Assembly: GCF_015694465.1 (NCBI RefSeq)
Contig: NZ_JADQDO010000005.1
Span: 1 to 64,000 of the forward strand
DNA from: Microvirga alba
GTDB taxonomy: Bacteria; Pseudomonadota; Alphaproteobacteria; Rhizobiales; Beijerinckiaceae
Length of the DNA: 64,000 bases
Direction of reading: 5' to 3'
The notes beneath the pieces are model-generated. The model was not told where the DNA came from. It searched no databases and saw only the letters and a list, made by a program, of their open reading frames with translations. Numbering within the stretch: the first letter of the stretch is position 1; every line of letters begins with the position of its first letter. Position numbers and translations under genes: made by a program. Of the stretch, positions 54,780-64,000 are shown piece after piece.

Positions 54780-56273
54780 ATGGCCACAGCCAATGCCCTG
54801 ATCGCCCGTCTCGAAGCGGCCGAGCCGCAATTCCGCGCCGCCCCCAGCAATATCGACGCCGAACAGGCGCTTTTGGGCGCGATTCTCGTCAATAACGACG
54901 CCTACTACCGGGTCTCCGACTTCCTTGAGGCCGGTCATTTCTTCGAGGACCTGCACCGGCGCATCTACGAGGTGGCGACGAGCCTCATCAAGGCGGGCAA
55001 GGTCGCGACGCCGATCACCATGAAGACCTTCTTAGGCGATCAGGACCTCGGCGGCCTCACCGTCTCGCAGTACCTCGCCCGCCTCGCGGCGGAAGCGACC
55101 ACCGTCATCAATGCCGAGGATTACGGCCGCACGGTCTATGACCTCGCCATTCGCCGCAACCTCATCGGCATCGGCGAGGAGTTGGTGAACGTCGCCTATG
55201 ACGCGCCGGTCGAGACCTCGCCGCGCGACCAGATCGAAGAGGCCGAGCGCCGTCTCTACGAACTGGCTGAAACGGGCCGCTATGACGGCGGCTTCCAGCG
55301 TTTCTCGGACGCCCTGACCAACGCGATCGACATGGCCGCCGCCGCCTACAAGCGCGAGGGCCAGCTCTCCGGCGTTTCCAGCGGCCTCGTGGACCTCGAC
55401 CGGTCGCTGGGCGGCCTTCAGGCCTCCGACCTTGTGATTCTCGCAGGCCGTCCGGCTATGGGTAAAACCTCGCTCGTCACCAACATCGCCTTCAACATCG
55501 CCAAGGCCTACAAGGCCGAGAAGCAGCAAGACGGCAGCATGAAGACCGTCAACGGCGGCATCGTCGGCTTCTTCTCGCTCGAAATGTCGGCCGAACAATT
55601 GGCGACCCGTATCATCGCCGAGCAATCGGGCGTGCCCTCCTACAAGATCCGCCGCGGCGACATGCGGGAGGACGATTTCTACAAGATCACCGAAGCCGCC
55701 CGCGAGATGCAGTCGATCCCGTTCTATATCGACCAGACCGGCGGCATCTCGATCGCGCAGCTCGCGGCGCGCGCGCGGCGCCTCAAGCGGCAGCGCGGCC
55801 TCGACATTCTGATCGTCGACTACCTGCAGCTCCTCTCCGGCTCGTCCAAGAAGGGCGAGAACCGCGTGCAGGAATTGACCGAGATCACCACCGGCCTGAA
55901 GGCGCTGGCCAAGGAGCTTGCGGTGCCCCTCATCGCCCTCTCCCAGCTCTCGCGTCAGGTGGAATCGCGCGATGACAAGCGGCCCCAGCTCTCCGACCTG
56001 CGTGAATCGGGCTCGATCGAGCAGGACGCCGACGTTGTCATGTTCGTTTATCGTGAAGAGTATTATTTGAAGAACAAGGAGCCGAAACCCGGCACCGAGG
56101 AATACTTCAAGTGGCAGGCGGAAATGGACCAGGTCCACGGCAAGGCGGAGGTCATCATCGGCAAGCAGCGTCACGGTCCCACCGGCACCGTCCAGCTCGC
56201 ATTCCAGGCCGACATCACCCGCTTCACCGACCTCGCGGACGAAGACAAACTTCCTGAACGGATGGGCGATTGA
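54780..56273 (+). CDS. dnaB: Replicative DNA helicase DnaB
   Basis: The 497-residue product unwinds DNA at the fork. N-terminal domain: AAPSNIDAEQALLGAILVNNDAYYRVSD. RecA-like domain: Walker A LAGRPAMGKTSL, FFSLEMSAEQLATRI, Walker B DILIVDYLQLLSGS, then LSQLSRQVESRDDKRPQLSDLRESG and EQDADVVMFVYREEYY. ATG 54780 follows GGAGCGCC; the longer frame from 54741 is not needed. The stop overlaps the region just before alr. Confidence 0.97.
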   Translation: MATANALIARLEAAEPQFRAAPSNIDAEQALLGAILVNNDAYYRVSDFLEAGHFFEDLHRRIYEVATSLIKAGKVATPITMKTFLGDQDLGGLTVSQYLARLAAEATTVINAEDYGRTVYDLAIRRNLIGIGEELVNVAYDAPVETSPRDQIEEAERRLYELAETGRYDGGFQRFSDALTNAIDMAAAAYKREGQLSGVSSGLVDLDRSLGGLQASDLVILAGRPAMGKTSLVTNIAFNIAKAYKAEKQQDGSMKTVNGGIVGFFSLEMSAEQLATRIIAEQSGVPSYKIRRGDMREDDFYKITEAAREMQSIPFYIDQTGGISIAQLAARARRLKRQRGLDILIVDYLQLLSGSSKKGENRVQELTEITTGLKALAKELAVPLIALSQLSRQVESRDDKRPQLSDLRESGSIEQDADVVMFVYREEYYLKNKEPKPGTEEYFKWQAEMDQVHGKAEVIIGKQRHGPTGTVQLAFQADITRFTDLADEDKLPERMGD

Positions 56274-56281
56274 ACCACATC

Positions 56282-57433
56282 ATGAAAGCCTCACAGGCCC
56301 GTTTCATTGCCGGTTCCGAAGCCGGCTCCCTTCTCCATATCGATCTTGGCGCGCTCGTCTCGAACTGGCGCCTCTTACGCGACCGTGCGGGCGGCGCGGA
56401 AGCCGCGGCTGTGGTCAAGGCGGATGCCTACGGCACCGGAATCGAGACAACAGTCCCCGCGCTTCATCGAGCCGGGTGCCGCACGTTCTTCGTTGCCCAT
56501 TTGAGCGAAGCGATCCGCGCCCGCGCCGTGGCACCCGAGGCGACGATCTACATCCTCAACGGCCTGCCGCCGGGCACGGCTGACGTTTATGCGGAGTTCG
56601 ACCTCCGCCCTGTTCTTGGTTCCCGTGAGGAGATCGACGAATGGGCCGCGTTCTGCCGCGCTGAAGGCCGGCGGCTCAAGGCGGCGGTTCATTTCGACAC
56701 GGGCATGAACCGTCTCGGGCTCACGGTGCCCCAAGGCCTCGCGCTGAAGGGTGATCCGCGCCTTGCCGATTTCGAGCCGGCGCTGCTGATGAGCCATTTC
56801 GCCAGCGCCGAGGAGCGTGACAATCCGCTCAACCAACGCCAGATCGCGGCCTTCTCGGCCATCCGGGAAGCGTTCCCCGGCATTCCCGGCTCGCTTGCCA
56901 ACTCGTCCGGCATCCTGAGAGAAGAGAAACCGCATTTCGATCTGGTGCGGCCGGGCTATGCGCTTTATGGCGGCAACCCGACACCTGACCGGAACAATCC
57001 CATGCGCCCCGTCGTCGGCCTGCAGAGCCGCATCATCCAGTTGCGGACGGTCGATGCTGGCGATGGGGTCGGCTACAACTGGCGCTGGACAGCGCAAACC
57101 AAGCGCCGCCTCGCCACCCTCTCGATCGGCTATGCGGACGGCTATCCGCGACCGTCGAGCGGAATCGGCGCGAGCGGCGAAATCAGCGAACGCGGAATGG
57201 CCATCGTCGCCGGACGGCCCTGCCCGTTTGCCGGAACGGTCTCGATGGACCTCATCATCGTCGATGTCACGGACGTACCGGAAAACGAGGTGAAGCGCGG
57301 CGATCTTGTGACGCTGATCGGCGGCGATTTGACCGTCGACGAGGTGGGCCGTCGTGCCGGCACCATCGGCTACGAGATCCTCACCAATCTTGGCCGCCGC
57401 TACGCCCGCACCCACCGCGAGACGGAGATCTGA
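56282..57433 (+). CDS. alr: Alanine racemase
   Basis: The 383-residue PLP enzyme makes D-alanine for peptidoglycan. The PLP lysine is Lys46 (VVKADAYGTG). HFDTGMNRLGL, LANSSGI and RPGYALYGGNP are conserved, and the catalytic Tyr is in SIGYADGYPR. ATG 56282 is used; a TTG at 56270, which overlaps the dnaB stop, is an alternative. The stop overlaps the radA start (TGATG). Confidence 0.96.
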   Translation: MKASQARFIAGSEAGSLLHIDLGALVSNWRLLRDRAGGAEAAAVVKADAYGTGIETTVPALHRAGCRTFFVAHLSEAIRARAVAPEATIYILNGLPPGTADVYAEFDLRPVLGSREEIDEWAAFCRAEGRRLKAAVHFDTGMNRLGLTVPQGLALKGDPRLADFEPALLMSHFASAEERDNPLNQRQIAAFSAIREAFPGIPGSLANSSGILREEKPHFDLVRPGYALYGGNPTPDRNNPMRPVVGLQSRIIQLRTVDAGDGVGYNWRWTAQTKRRLATLSIGYADGYPRPSSGIGASGEISERGMAIVAGRPCPFAGTVSMDLIIVDVTDVPENEVKRGDLVTLIGGDLTVDEVGRRAGTIGYEILTNLGRRYARTHRETEI

Positions 57434-58857
57434 TGGCGAAGCGGCAAGCCTCCTTCGCCTGCCAGAGCTGCGGTGCAGTCTACAACCGCTGGAAGGGCAA
57501 GTGCGAAGCCTGCGGCGGATGGAATTCCATTGTCGAAGAAACCGGCTCCGCGAATCCGATGGTCGGCCCCGTCGCCACGCGGCCCTCGCGCGCCAAGGGA
57601 CGGATCTTCCCGCTTGAGGGCCTCTCCGGCGAGGCCAAGGAAGCACCGCGCACGCCGTCAGGCATAGACGAACTCGACCGCGTGACCGGCGGTGGCTTCG
57701 TCCACGGCTCGGTAATTCTGCTCGGTGGCGATCCCGGCATCGGCAAATCGACGTTGCTGATGCAGGCCTCCGCCGCCTTGGCGAAACAAGGCCATCGCGT
57801 CGCCTACATCTCCGGCGAGGAGGCGGTCGCGCAGGTGCGCCTGCGCGCCGAGCGGCTGGGCCTGGGGCAGGCTCCAGTCGAACTCGCCTCCGAGACCAAT
57901 GTCGAGGACATCGTCGCAACCCTGACCCAAGGCCGTCCGCCCGCACTCGCGATCATCGATTCGATCCAGACCATGTGGACTGAGACGGTGGAATCCGCCC
58001 CCGGCACCGTCACCCAGGTGCGCGGCAGCGCGCAGGCGCTGATCCGCTTCGCAAAGACCACCGGCACGGCAGTGATCCTCGTCGGACACGTCACCAAGGA
58101 CGGCCAAATCGCCGGGCCCCGCGTGGTCGAGCACATGGTGGATGCGGTCGTGTCGTTCGAGGGCGATACCGGCCACCATTTCCGCATCTTGCGCGCGGTA
58201 AAAAACCGCTTCGGCCCCACCGACGAGATCGGCGTGTTCGAGATGTCGGATCAGGGCCTGCGCGAAGTCCCCAATCCCTCCGAGCTCTTCCTCGCCGGAC
58301 GCGATCTTGCGACCCCCGGCACCGCCGTGTTCGCGGGAATGGAAGGCACGCGCCCGCTTCTGGTCGAAATCCAGGCGCTGGTCGCCCCGACCTCGCTCGG
58401 CAATCCCCGCCGCGCCGTGGTCGGCTGGGATCAGAACCGGCTTTCCATGGTGCTCGCCGTTCTGGAGGCCCATGGCGGCCTTCGGCTAGGCATGCACGAC
58501 GTCTACCTGAACGTCGCGGGCGGTCTGCGCATCACCGAGCCCGCCGCCGATCTCGCCGCCGCCGCCGCCCTCGTCTCGTCCCTCTCGGGCGCGCCGCTGC
58601 CGCCCGATACGGTCTATTTCGGCGAAATGGGCCTCTCTGGAGCCATCCGCCCCGTCGCGCAGGAACAGGCGCGACTGAAGGAGGCGGCGAAGCTTGGCTT
58701 TGCCAACGCGGTTTCACCTGCGGCACGCAACGACAAAGCCAAAAAGGAGCGTCCGGCTCTCGGCACCTCGGCAATCGGCCATATCACGGACCTCGTGGCG
58801 GGCATCGCCGCTTCGCGTCCGCGAGGAAAACCAATGTTGAACCGCTCCGAAGGGTGA
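57433..58857 (+). CDS. radA: DNA repair protein RadA (Sms)
   Basis: The 474-residue product drives branch migration in recombination. It has an N-terminal zinc finger (CQSCGAVYNRWKGKCEACGG), Walker A (LGGDPGIGKSTLLMQ), RVAYISGEEAVAQVRLRAER, Walker B (ALAIIDSIQ), the KNRFGPT motif and a Lon-like C-terminal domain (GLRITEPAADLAAAAALVSS). ATG 57433 shares a base with the alr stop. Confidence 0.97.
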   Translation: MAKRQASFACQSCGAVYNRWKGKCEACGGWNSIVEETGSANPMVGPVATRPSRAKGRIFPLEGLSGEAKEAPRTPSGIDELDRVTGGGFVHGSVILLGGDPGIGKSTLLMQASAALAKQGHRVAYISGEEAVAQVRLRAERLGLGQAPVELASETNVEDIVATLTQGRPPALAIIDSIQTMWTETVESAPGTVTQVRGSAQALIRFAKTTGTAVILVGHVTKDGQIAGPRVVEHMVDAVVSFEGDTGHHFRILRAVKNRFGPTDEIGVFEMSDQGLREVPNPSELFLAGRDLATPGTAVFAGMEGTRPLLVEIQALVAPTSLGNPRRAVVGWDQNRLSMVLAVLEAHGGLRLGMHDVYLNVAGGLRITEPAADLAAAAALVSSLSGAPLPPDTVYFGEMGLSGAIRPVAQEQARLKEAAKLGFANAVSPAARNDKAKKERPALGTSAIGHITDLVAGIAASRPRGKPMLNRSEG

Positions 58858-58944
58858 CGAAAGCGCTTCTTGAGGTTATACAGCCGACGCCTTGAACCCG
58901 CGAACGCGGCTCCCACCCTATTATTATTGCGTTAGGCTTGGCCC

Positions 58945-59556
58945 ATGCCCGTTTCAATCCTGGATCTCGTCGTTATCGGCGTCGTTCTGATATCGGCCCT
59001 CTTGGCTGCCGTGCGCGGATTCACGCGCGAGGTCCTGGCGATCGTGGCCTGGGTCGCGGCAGCGGCAGCGGCCTGGTATCTGCATCCGGCGGCCCTGCCG
59101 ATCGCCCAGCAATACATTCATAGCAACACAGTAGCACTGATCGCGGCCATCGGCGCGATCTTTGTCGTCACGCTCATCATCGTCTCGATCATCACCGTTC
59201 AGATTTCCGACCTCATCCTTGATTCCCGCATCGGCGCACTCGACCGGACGCTCGGCCTGTTTTTTGGTGCGGCGCGCGGCTTCCTGATCTGCGTGATCGG
59301 CTGGGCCTTCATGGGCTGGCTTCTCCAGGGCAAGAACCCGGAATGGGCGACGACCTCCCGCACCCGGCCCGCCATGGAAAATGCACGCGACAGCATCATC
59401 GCCATGCTGCCGGACAATACCGAGGCGCTGCTCCAGAAACTCCGCAAGAAGGGCGCACCCGAGGGCGAACCGGCGGAACCCGCCGAGCCCGATCCGCAGC
59501 GTCCAACGACGCCGGGCGCTCCGGCCGCGCCGCAGCCTCCGCAACGGCGCAGCTGA
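58945..59556 (+). CDS. cvpA: CvpA-family membrane protein
   Basis: The 203-residue product has four hydrophobic segments in the first 130 residues (ILDLVVIGVVLISALLAAVRG, VLAIVAWVAAAAAAWYL, ALIAAIGAIFVVTLIIVSII, GLFFGAARGFLICVIGWAFM). The C-terminal 50 residues are a Pro-rich tail (PEGEPAEPAEPDPQRP). CvpA homologues are needed for colicin V production in E. coli and for envelope integrity in others. It precedes purF here as in E. coli. Confidence 0.93.
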   Translation: MPVSILDLVVIGVVLISALLAAVRGFTREVLAIVAWVAAAAAAWYLHPAALPIAQQYIHSNTVALIAAIGAIFVVTLIIVSIITVQISDLILDSRIGALDRTLGLFFGAARGFLICVIGWAFMGWLLQGKNPEWATTSRTRPAMENARDSIIAMLPDNTEALLQKLRKKGAPEGEPAEPAEPDPQRPTTPGAPAAPQPPQRRS

Positions 59557-59671
59557 GCCATTCGCTTCTCGCATTTGGGGAGCGACAGGAATAGGCATTG
59601 GCGGCCGGCGTTTGGCCGCTTACATAGGGGCTTCACGCCTTTGGTTTTGGCGTGCATCCAGGGAAATGATG

Positions 59672-61159
59672 ATGTCTGCATGGTCTGAGACGCGGCAGGT
59701 CCAACCCAAGGCGGTAGACCTCGACCTCGACGGCGATACCTTGCGTGAGGAATGCGGCGTCTTCGGCATCTACGGACATCCGGATGCCGCCGCCATCACG
59801 GCGTTGGGCCTCCATGCCCTGCAGCATCGCGGCCAGGAGGCGGCGGGCATCGTCTCCTTCGACGGCCACGTCTTCCATCTCGAACGCAAGCTCGGCCTTG
59901 TCGGCGACGGCTTTTCGGACCGCGCCGTCATCGAGCGCCTTGAAGGCCATTCGGCCATCGGCCATGTGCGGTATTCGACCACCGGCGAGACGATCCTTCG
60001 CAACGTGCAGCCGCTCTTTGCCGAACTCGACGGCGGCGGTTTCGCGGTCGCCCACAACGGCAACCTCACCAACGGCCTGACGCTGCGCCGCAACCTCATC
60101 CGCGACGGCGCGATCTGTCAGTCCACGACGGACACCGAGGTCATCGTCCACCTCGTCGCCCGCAGCCGCCGCCAACCCTTCATCGACCGTTTCGTCGAGG
60201 CGATCCAGCAGATCGAAGGTGCCTATTCGCTCGTGGCGCTCACCAACAAGAAACTGCTCGGCGCGCGCGATCCGCTCGGCATCCGCCCCCTCGTGTTGGG
60301 TGAACTCGACGGGCGCTATATTCTCGCGTCGGAAACCTGCGCGCTTGACATCATTGGCGCGCGCTTCGTCCGCGACATCGAGAACGGCGAGGTCGTCGTG
60401 ATCTCCGACGAGGGAATCGAATCCTTCCGCTTCGCTCCGAAGCAACCGGCCCGCCCCTGCATCTTCGAATACATCTATTTCGCGCGCCCCGATTCAGTCG
60501 TGAACGGCAGCAATGTCTATGAGGTCCGCAAAGGCATGGGCCGCGAACTGGCGCTCGAATCCCCCACAAATGCGGATGTCGTGATCCCAGTTCCGGATTC
60601 CGGCGTGCCCGCCGCGCTCGGTTTCGCACAGACCTCCGGCCTTCCTTACGAACTCGGCATCATCCGTAACCACTATGTGGGCCGCACCTTCATTCAGCCG
60701 ACCCAGTCGGTGCGTGAGCTCGGCGTGCGCATGAAGCACTCCGCCAACCGCGCGGCCATCCAGGGCAAGCGCATCGTGCTCGTGGACGACAGCCTGGTGC
60801 GCGGCACCACCTCGGTGAAGATCGTGCGCATGATGCGCGAGGCCGGCGCGAAGGAAGTGCACTTCCGCATCGCCAGCCCGCCGATCACACATCCCGACTT
60901 CTATGGCATCGATACGCCGGAGAAGGAGAAGCTCCTGGCCGCAACCCACGACCTCGAGCAGATGCGCCAGTATATCGGCGCGGATTCGCTTGCGTTCCTC
61001 TCGGTCGACGGTGTTTACCGGGCCATGGGCGAGACGAGCCGCAATCCGGCGCAGCCGCAATTCACCGACCACTGCTTCACGGGCGACTATCCGACGCCTC
61101 TGACGGATCTGACCGTCGCCACGCCGCGCCGCCTTTCCCTTCTTGCCGAAGCCGACTGA
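59672..61159 (+). CDS. purF: Amidophosphoribosyltransferase
   Basis: The 495-residue enzyme catalyses the first committed step of purine synthesis, PRPP to phosphoribosylamine. The N-terminal Ntn glutaminase begins at Cys28 after a 27-residue propeptide (DTLREECGVFG). ALQHRGQEAAGIVSFDG and GHVRYSTTGET follow. The PRPP loop is VLVDDSLVRGTTS. Of three close ATGs (59666, 59669, 59672), the last is best spaced from AGGGA. Confidence 0.97.
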   Translation: MSAWSETRQVQPKAVDLDLDGDTLREECGVFGIYGHPDAAAITALGLHALQHRGQEAAGIVSFDGHVFHLERKLGLVGDGFSDRAVIERLEGHSAIGHVRYSTTGETILRNVQPLFAELDGGGFAVAHNGNLTNGLTLRRNLIRDGAICQSTTDTEVIVHLVARSRRQPFIDRFVEAIQQIEGAYSLVALTNKKLLGARDPLGIRPLVLGELDGRYILASETCALDIIGARFVRDIENGEVVVISDEGIESFRFAPKQPARPCIFEYIYFARPDSVVNGSNVYEVRKGMGRELALESPTNADVVIPVPDSGVPAALGFAQTSGLPYELGIIRNHYVGRTFIQPTQSVRELGVRMKHSANRAAIQGKRIVLVDDSLVRGTTSVKIVRMMREAGAKEVHFRIASPPITHPDFYGIDTPEKEKLLAATHDLEQMRQYIGADSLAFLSVDGVYRAMGETSRNPAQPQFTDHCFTGDYPTPLTDLTVATPRRLSLLAEAD

Positions 61160-61165
61160 GCATCC

Positions 61166-61909
61166 ATGAACAAGCCTCTTTCGAACCGCGTCGCGGTCGT
61201 CACCGGCGCATCGCGCGGCATCGGCCGCGCTGCGGCGCTCGCTCTCGCGGAAGCGGGTGCGCACATCATCGCGCTCGCCCGCACGCAGGGCGCACTGGAA
61301 TCCCTCGATGACGAGATCCGCGCCAAGGGCTCTTCGGCGACCCTCGTTCCGGTGAACCTGAAGGATCTCGACGCGCTCGACCGGCTCGGCGCTGCGATTT
61401 ATGAGCGTTGGGGTAAGCTCGACATCGTTCTCGGTAATGCGGGCATCCTGGGCGAGCTCGCGCCGATCACCCATGTCGACCAGCCGGTCTGGGACGAGGT
61501 GATGGCGATTAACGTGACTGCCAATTACCGCCTGATCCGCTCCCTCGATCCGCTGTTGCGCGCCTCGGATGCGGGCCGCGCGATCTTCGTCACCTCGGGC
61601 GCGGCGAACAAGTGCAACGCCTATTGGGGTGTCTATTCCATCTCGAAGGCGGCGCTAAACGCACTCGTGCTCACCTATGCCGCCGAGACGGTGACGACGC
61701 CGATCAAGGCAATGTTGATCAACCCCGGCCCCTTGCGCACCTCCATGCGCCGCGCCGCGATGCCGGGTGAAGATCCGCTGACCTTGAAGACACCGGAAGA
61801 TCTCGCCCCCCACATCCTGAAGCTCGCCCTGCCCTCATGGAGCGAGACCGGCAAGATCTACGATTTCACGCAAGATGGAAAGGTGCTGACGCCGCAGATG
61901 CCGGCATAA
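61166..61909 (+). CDS. Short-chain dehydrogenase/reductase
   Basis: The 247-residue product has the SDR cofactor motif VAVVTGASRGIGRAAAL, then LGNAGILGELAPI and the catalytic Ser-Tyr-Lys (VTSGAANKCNAYWGVYSISKAAL). Similar to E. coli YciK-type oxidoreductases; substrate unknown. It follows purF by six bases and so is probably co-transcribed. This purF-SDR order is common in Rhizobiales. Confidence 0.92.
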   Translation: MNKPLSNRVAVVTGASRGIGRAAALALAEAGAHIIALARTQGALESLDDEIRAKGSSATLVPVNLKDLDALDRLGAAIYERWGKLDIVLGNAGILGELAPITHVDQPVWDEVMAINVTANYRLIRSLDPLLRASDAGRAIFVTSGAANKCNAYWGVYSISKAALNALVLTYAAETVTTPIKAMLINPGPLRTSMRRAAMPGEDPLTLKTPEDLAPHILKLALPSWSETGKIYDFTQDGKVLTPQMPA

Positions 61910-61972
61910 GCTGGGGACGTCGTCCCCGACGCCGCAGGGACGAGGCGAGCACCATAATGTCCCTTCACCATC

Positions 61973-61995
61973 ATGGCCGGGCTCGTCCCGGCCAT
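61973..61995. repeat. Inverted repeat between convergent SDR and der genes
   Basis: ATGGCCGGG (61973-61981) and CCCGGCCAT (61987-61995) form a nine-base stem with a five-base loop. It has the same arms as the bamE terminator at 14989. The 158-base gap otherwise holds no gene. It may terminate both converging units, but there is no T-run. Confidence 0.55.
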
Positions 61996-62067
61996 CTCGA
62001 TTCATGAGGCTGCGCGCTTCAAAGCGAGATCGCCGGCAGAAGACCGATGATCACAAACTGAGCGGCT

Positions 62068-63411
62068 TTACCCCCGCCCCTTGTCGAACGGATTCTTGCC
62101 CATGCGCAGCAACATGCGGATCGGCACGCCGGGAAGTTCGAAGGACTCGCGCAGGCTGTTGACGAGGTAGCGGCTATAGCTCTTCGGCAGGGCGTCAAGC
62201 TGGTTACCGAAAAGCGCGAAGGTCGGCGGGCGGGATTTGATCTGCGTCATGTAGCGGATCTTGATGCGCCGCCCCGACACCGCCGGCGGAGGATTGGCTT
62301 CCAGCGCCTCGCTCAGCCATTGATTGATGCGCGCGGTCGATACGCGGCGGTTCCAGGTCTCGTAGACCTGCAGAATGGCCTTCATCAGCGGATCAATGCC
62401 GCTGCCTGCCAGACCCGAAAGCGGCACCACCGGAGCACCCTTCACCTGCGGCAGAAGACGGGTTGCCTTTTCCCGAAGATCCTTGAGGAGATTTGGCTGA
62501 TCCGCGACCAGATCCCATTTGTTGAGGCCGATCACGAGGGCGCGACCTTCCTGCTCCACCAGATCGACGATGGAGAGATCCTGCTTTTCGAACGGAATGG
62601 TGGCGTCGAGGAGGATGACGACGACTTCGGCAAAGCGCACGGCGCGCAGGGCGTCGGCAACGGAGAGCTTTTCGAGCTTGTCCTCGACGCGGGCGCGCTT
62701 GCGCAGACCCGCCGTGTCGAACAGCTTGATCGCGCGGCCACGCCAATCCCAATCGATGGAAATGGAGTCGCGGGTGATGCCCGCCTCCGGGCCGGTCAGC
62801 AGGCGATCCTCGCCGACCATGCGGTTGATGAGCGTGGACTTGCCCGCGTTCGGCCGCCCGACGATGGCGACCTGAAGCGGCTTGTTCGGATCTTCCTCTT
62901 CTTCCTCCTCGCCCGGTTCGGGGAAGAAAGGCATCAGCGATTCGAAGAGATCCGCCATTCCTTCGCCATGCTCGGCGGAAAGCGGCACGGGATCGCCGAG
63001 ACCGAGAGAGAACGCCTCATAGGCGCCAGCCATGCCGGCTCCCCCCTCCGCCTTGTTGGCGATGAGGATGACGGGCTTGCCGGAGCGGCGCACCATTTCG
63101 GCAAAGGGCCGGTCGGCCGGCAGAATGCCGACGCGGGCGTCGATCACGAAGAGGATGACATCGGCATCGCCGATGGCGGCCTCGGTCTGGGCGCGCATGC
63201 GGCCGAGAAGCGACTCTTCGGTCGCCTCTTCCAGACCCGCCGTGTCGATGATGCGGAACTCGAGGTCGCCGAGACGCGCGTCACCCTCGCGCCGGTCGCG
63301 GGTCACGCCCGGACGGTCATCAACGAGTGCAAGCTTCTTGCCGACGAGGCGGTTGAAAAGGGTCGATTTGCCGACATTCGGCCGCCCGACAATGGCGACG
63401 GTAGGCGTCAT
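62068..63411 (-). CDS. der: GTPase Der (EngA)
   Basis: The 447-residue product is essential for 50S assembly. It has two tandem G domains: [20 protein letters not shown] with DTAGLEE and IANKAEG; then [20 protein letters not shown] with DTAGLRKRA and LNKWDLV. The C-terminal KH-like domain ([20 protein letters not shown]) follows. An acidic insert ([11 protein letters not shown]) links the G domains. It follows the TPR gene by 13 bases on the minus strand. Confidence 0.97.
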   Translation of the reverse strand: MTPTVAIVGRPNVGKSTLFNRLVGKKLALVDDRPGVTRDRREGDARLGDLEFRIIDTAGLEEATEESLLGRMRAQTEAAIGDADVILFVIDARVGILPADRPFAEMVRRSGKPVILIANKAEGGAGMAGAYEAFSLGLGDPVPLSAEHGEGMADLFESLMPFFPEPGEEEEEEDPNKPLQVAIVGRPNAGKSTLINRMVGEDRLLTGPEAGITRDSISIDWDWRGRAIKLFDTAGLRKRARVEDKLEKLSVADALRAVRFAEVVVILLDATIPFEKQDLSIVDLVEQEGRALVIGLNKWDLVADQPNLLKDLREKATRLLPQVKGAPVVPLSGLAGSGIDPLMKAILQVYETWNRRVSTARINQWLSEALEANPPPAVSGRRIKIRYMTQIKSRPPTFALFGNQLDALPKSYSRYLVNSLRESFELPGVPIRMLLRMGKNPFDKGRG

Positions 63412-63424
63412 GTCATGCCTCTCT

Positions 63425-64000
63425 TTATTGGGTGACCTGAACCGGACCGCCTGCCACGAGTGCCGTGTAGACGGTAAGCCGCTGCTTCAGGCTGGGTGGA
63501 GTGTCGCGATCCGCCGCGATCTGATCGAACCAACGTCCCGCGTAATCCATATCGCCAGCCTTCAGACCGGACAGGCCCAAAAGCTCGCGCGCGGAGTGCC
63601 GCCACGCGTTGCCGGGAACCGCGAGGCGCTCAAGCGCCGGACGGATCGTGGCCGGATCGGCGCTGTCCAACCGCAGCCAGGCGGCGCGAAGACGCGCCAG
63701 ATCCTGCCAGAGCGAACCCAGCTTGGCGTCGCTCGCCAGAGCGTCATAGGCCGAAGCGCCGTTTTCCGGGTTCTGGGTGCCAAGCTCGGCCGCCAGGCGG
63801 AACTTCGTCAACAGGGCGTATCCCGAGCTATCTTCCTTGGCCAGCGCCTCCAGAATCGCTTCGGACTCCTTGCTCTTGTCCTCGCGGGAGAACTTGAGGG
63901 CCTCTTCATAGCGAACGGCGGCGGCCTGGGCGCGGGTTTCCTGGGTATGTTCCCAGAAGCGCCAGCCCCCCACGGAGGCCACGACAAGAATGGCAACGCC
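63425..64000 (-). CDS. YfgM/TPR-like membrane-anchored protein (partial, N-terminus beyond window)
   Basis: The last 191 residues before the stop at 63425 are present; the start lies beyond position 64000. The beginning seen ([20 protein letters not shown]) is the end of a transmembrane helix. A helical region of TPR-like repeats follows ([45 protein letters not shown]). The N-terminal helix plus TPRs and the position just before der fit the YfgM family, which acts near the Sec translocon and BAM in other bacteria. Partner BamB is not seen between the two. Confidence 0.82.
   Translation of the reverse strand, partial: GVAILVVASVGGWRFWEHTQETRAQAAAVRYEEALKFSREDKSKESEAILEALAKEDSSGYALLTKFRLAAELGTQNPENGASAYDALASDAKLGSLWQDLARLRAAWLRLDSADPATIRPALERLAVPGNAWRHSARELLGLSGLKAGDMDYAGRWFDQIAADRDTPPSLKQRLTVYTALVAGGPVQVTQ

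Noticed and set aside
56375-57946. 523-codon minus-strand open frame
   Set aside because: It is antisense to alr and radA, both clear genes, and is Arg/Ala-rich noise.

Overview
The window is high-GC alphaproteobacterial chromosome, most likely Hyphomicrobiales (Rhizobiales). This rests on gene order and family content: MerR-ihfA-fabH-plsX-DUF177-CBP3 chaperone facing bamE; glyA-nrdR-ribD-ribE-ribH-nusB-thiL; pdxJ-acpS-lepB-rnc-era with recO-parC; and rpsF-rpsR-DUF2232-rplI-dnaB-alr-radA-cvpA-purF. DUF6163 and DUF982 proteins point the same way. The genus cannot be fixed from the sequence alone.

Positions 1 to about 9892 are one end of an integrated phage-like element; the other end lies left of the window. 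Its genes are short and almost all on the plus strand, with 1-8 base overlaps. They comprise a 27-bp-repeat protein with a DUF7666-like tail, an ERF annealing protein with SSB, an HNH nuclease, many small phage accessory proteins, an ASCH-like protein, an excisionase and a tyrosine integrase. The most interesting part is an adjacent pair: a DpdA-like transglycosylase and a VUT/YhhQ-type queuosine-precursor transporter. Together they suggest salvage-based 7-deazaguanine DNA modification. The integrase end abuts the 5' 40 nt of a tRNA-Pro(GGG) whose 3' part is missing at this junction.

From about 9930 to 64000 the content is mostly core chromosome. Minus-strand operons: regulator, nucleoid protein and lipid synthesis (9997-13001); one-carbon and riboflavin metabolism (18662-26055), with hppA just downstream (16376-18499); L,D-transpeptidase; a 3-hydroxyisobutyryl-CoA hydrolase-like gene; YciI plus an ECF sigma factor; recO-parC; and pdxJ to era. 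Plus-strand blocks: hemB, an unusual lipoprotein-permease fusion, threonine ammonia-lyase, RDD protein and aminoacyl-transferase (29862-34893); a proline-rich OmpA protein; a secreted PD40/PKD/RTX protein; and the ribosomal, replication and purine cluster (52024-61909). The window closes with minus-strand der and the C-terminal part of a YfgM/TPR-like protein cut by the right edge.

Decay and repeats: a C-terminal remnant of an RTX protein (13134-13286) resembles the intact gene at 48184; an alpha/beta hydrolase gene near 50590 carries a single-base frameshift; and two families of intergenic inverted repeats recur between operons.
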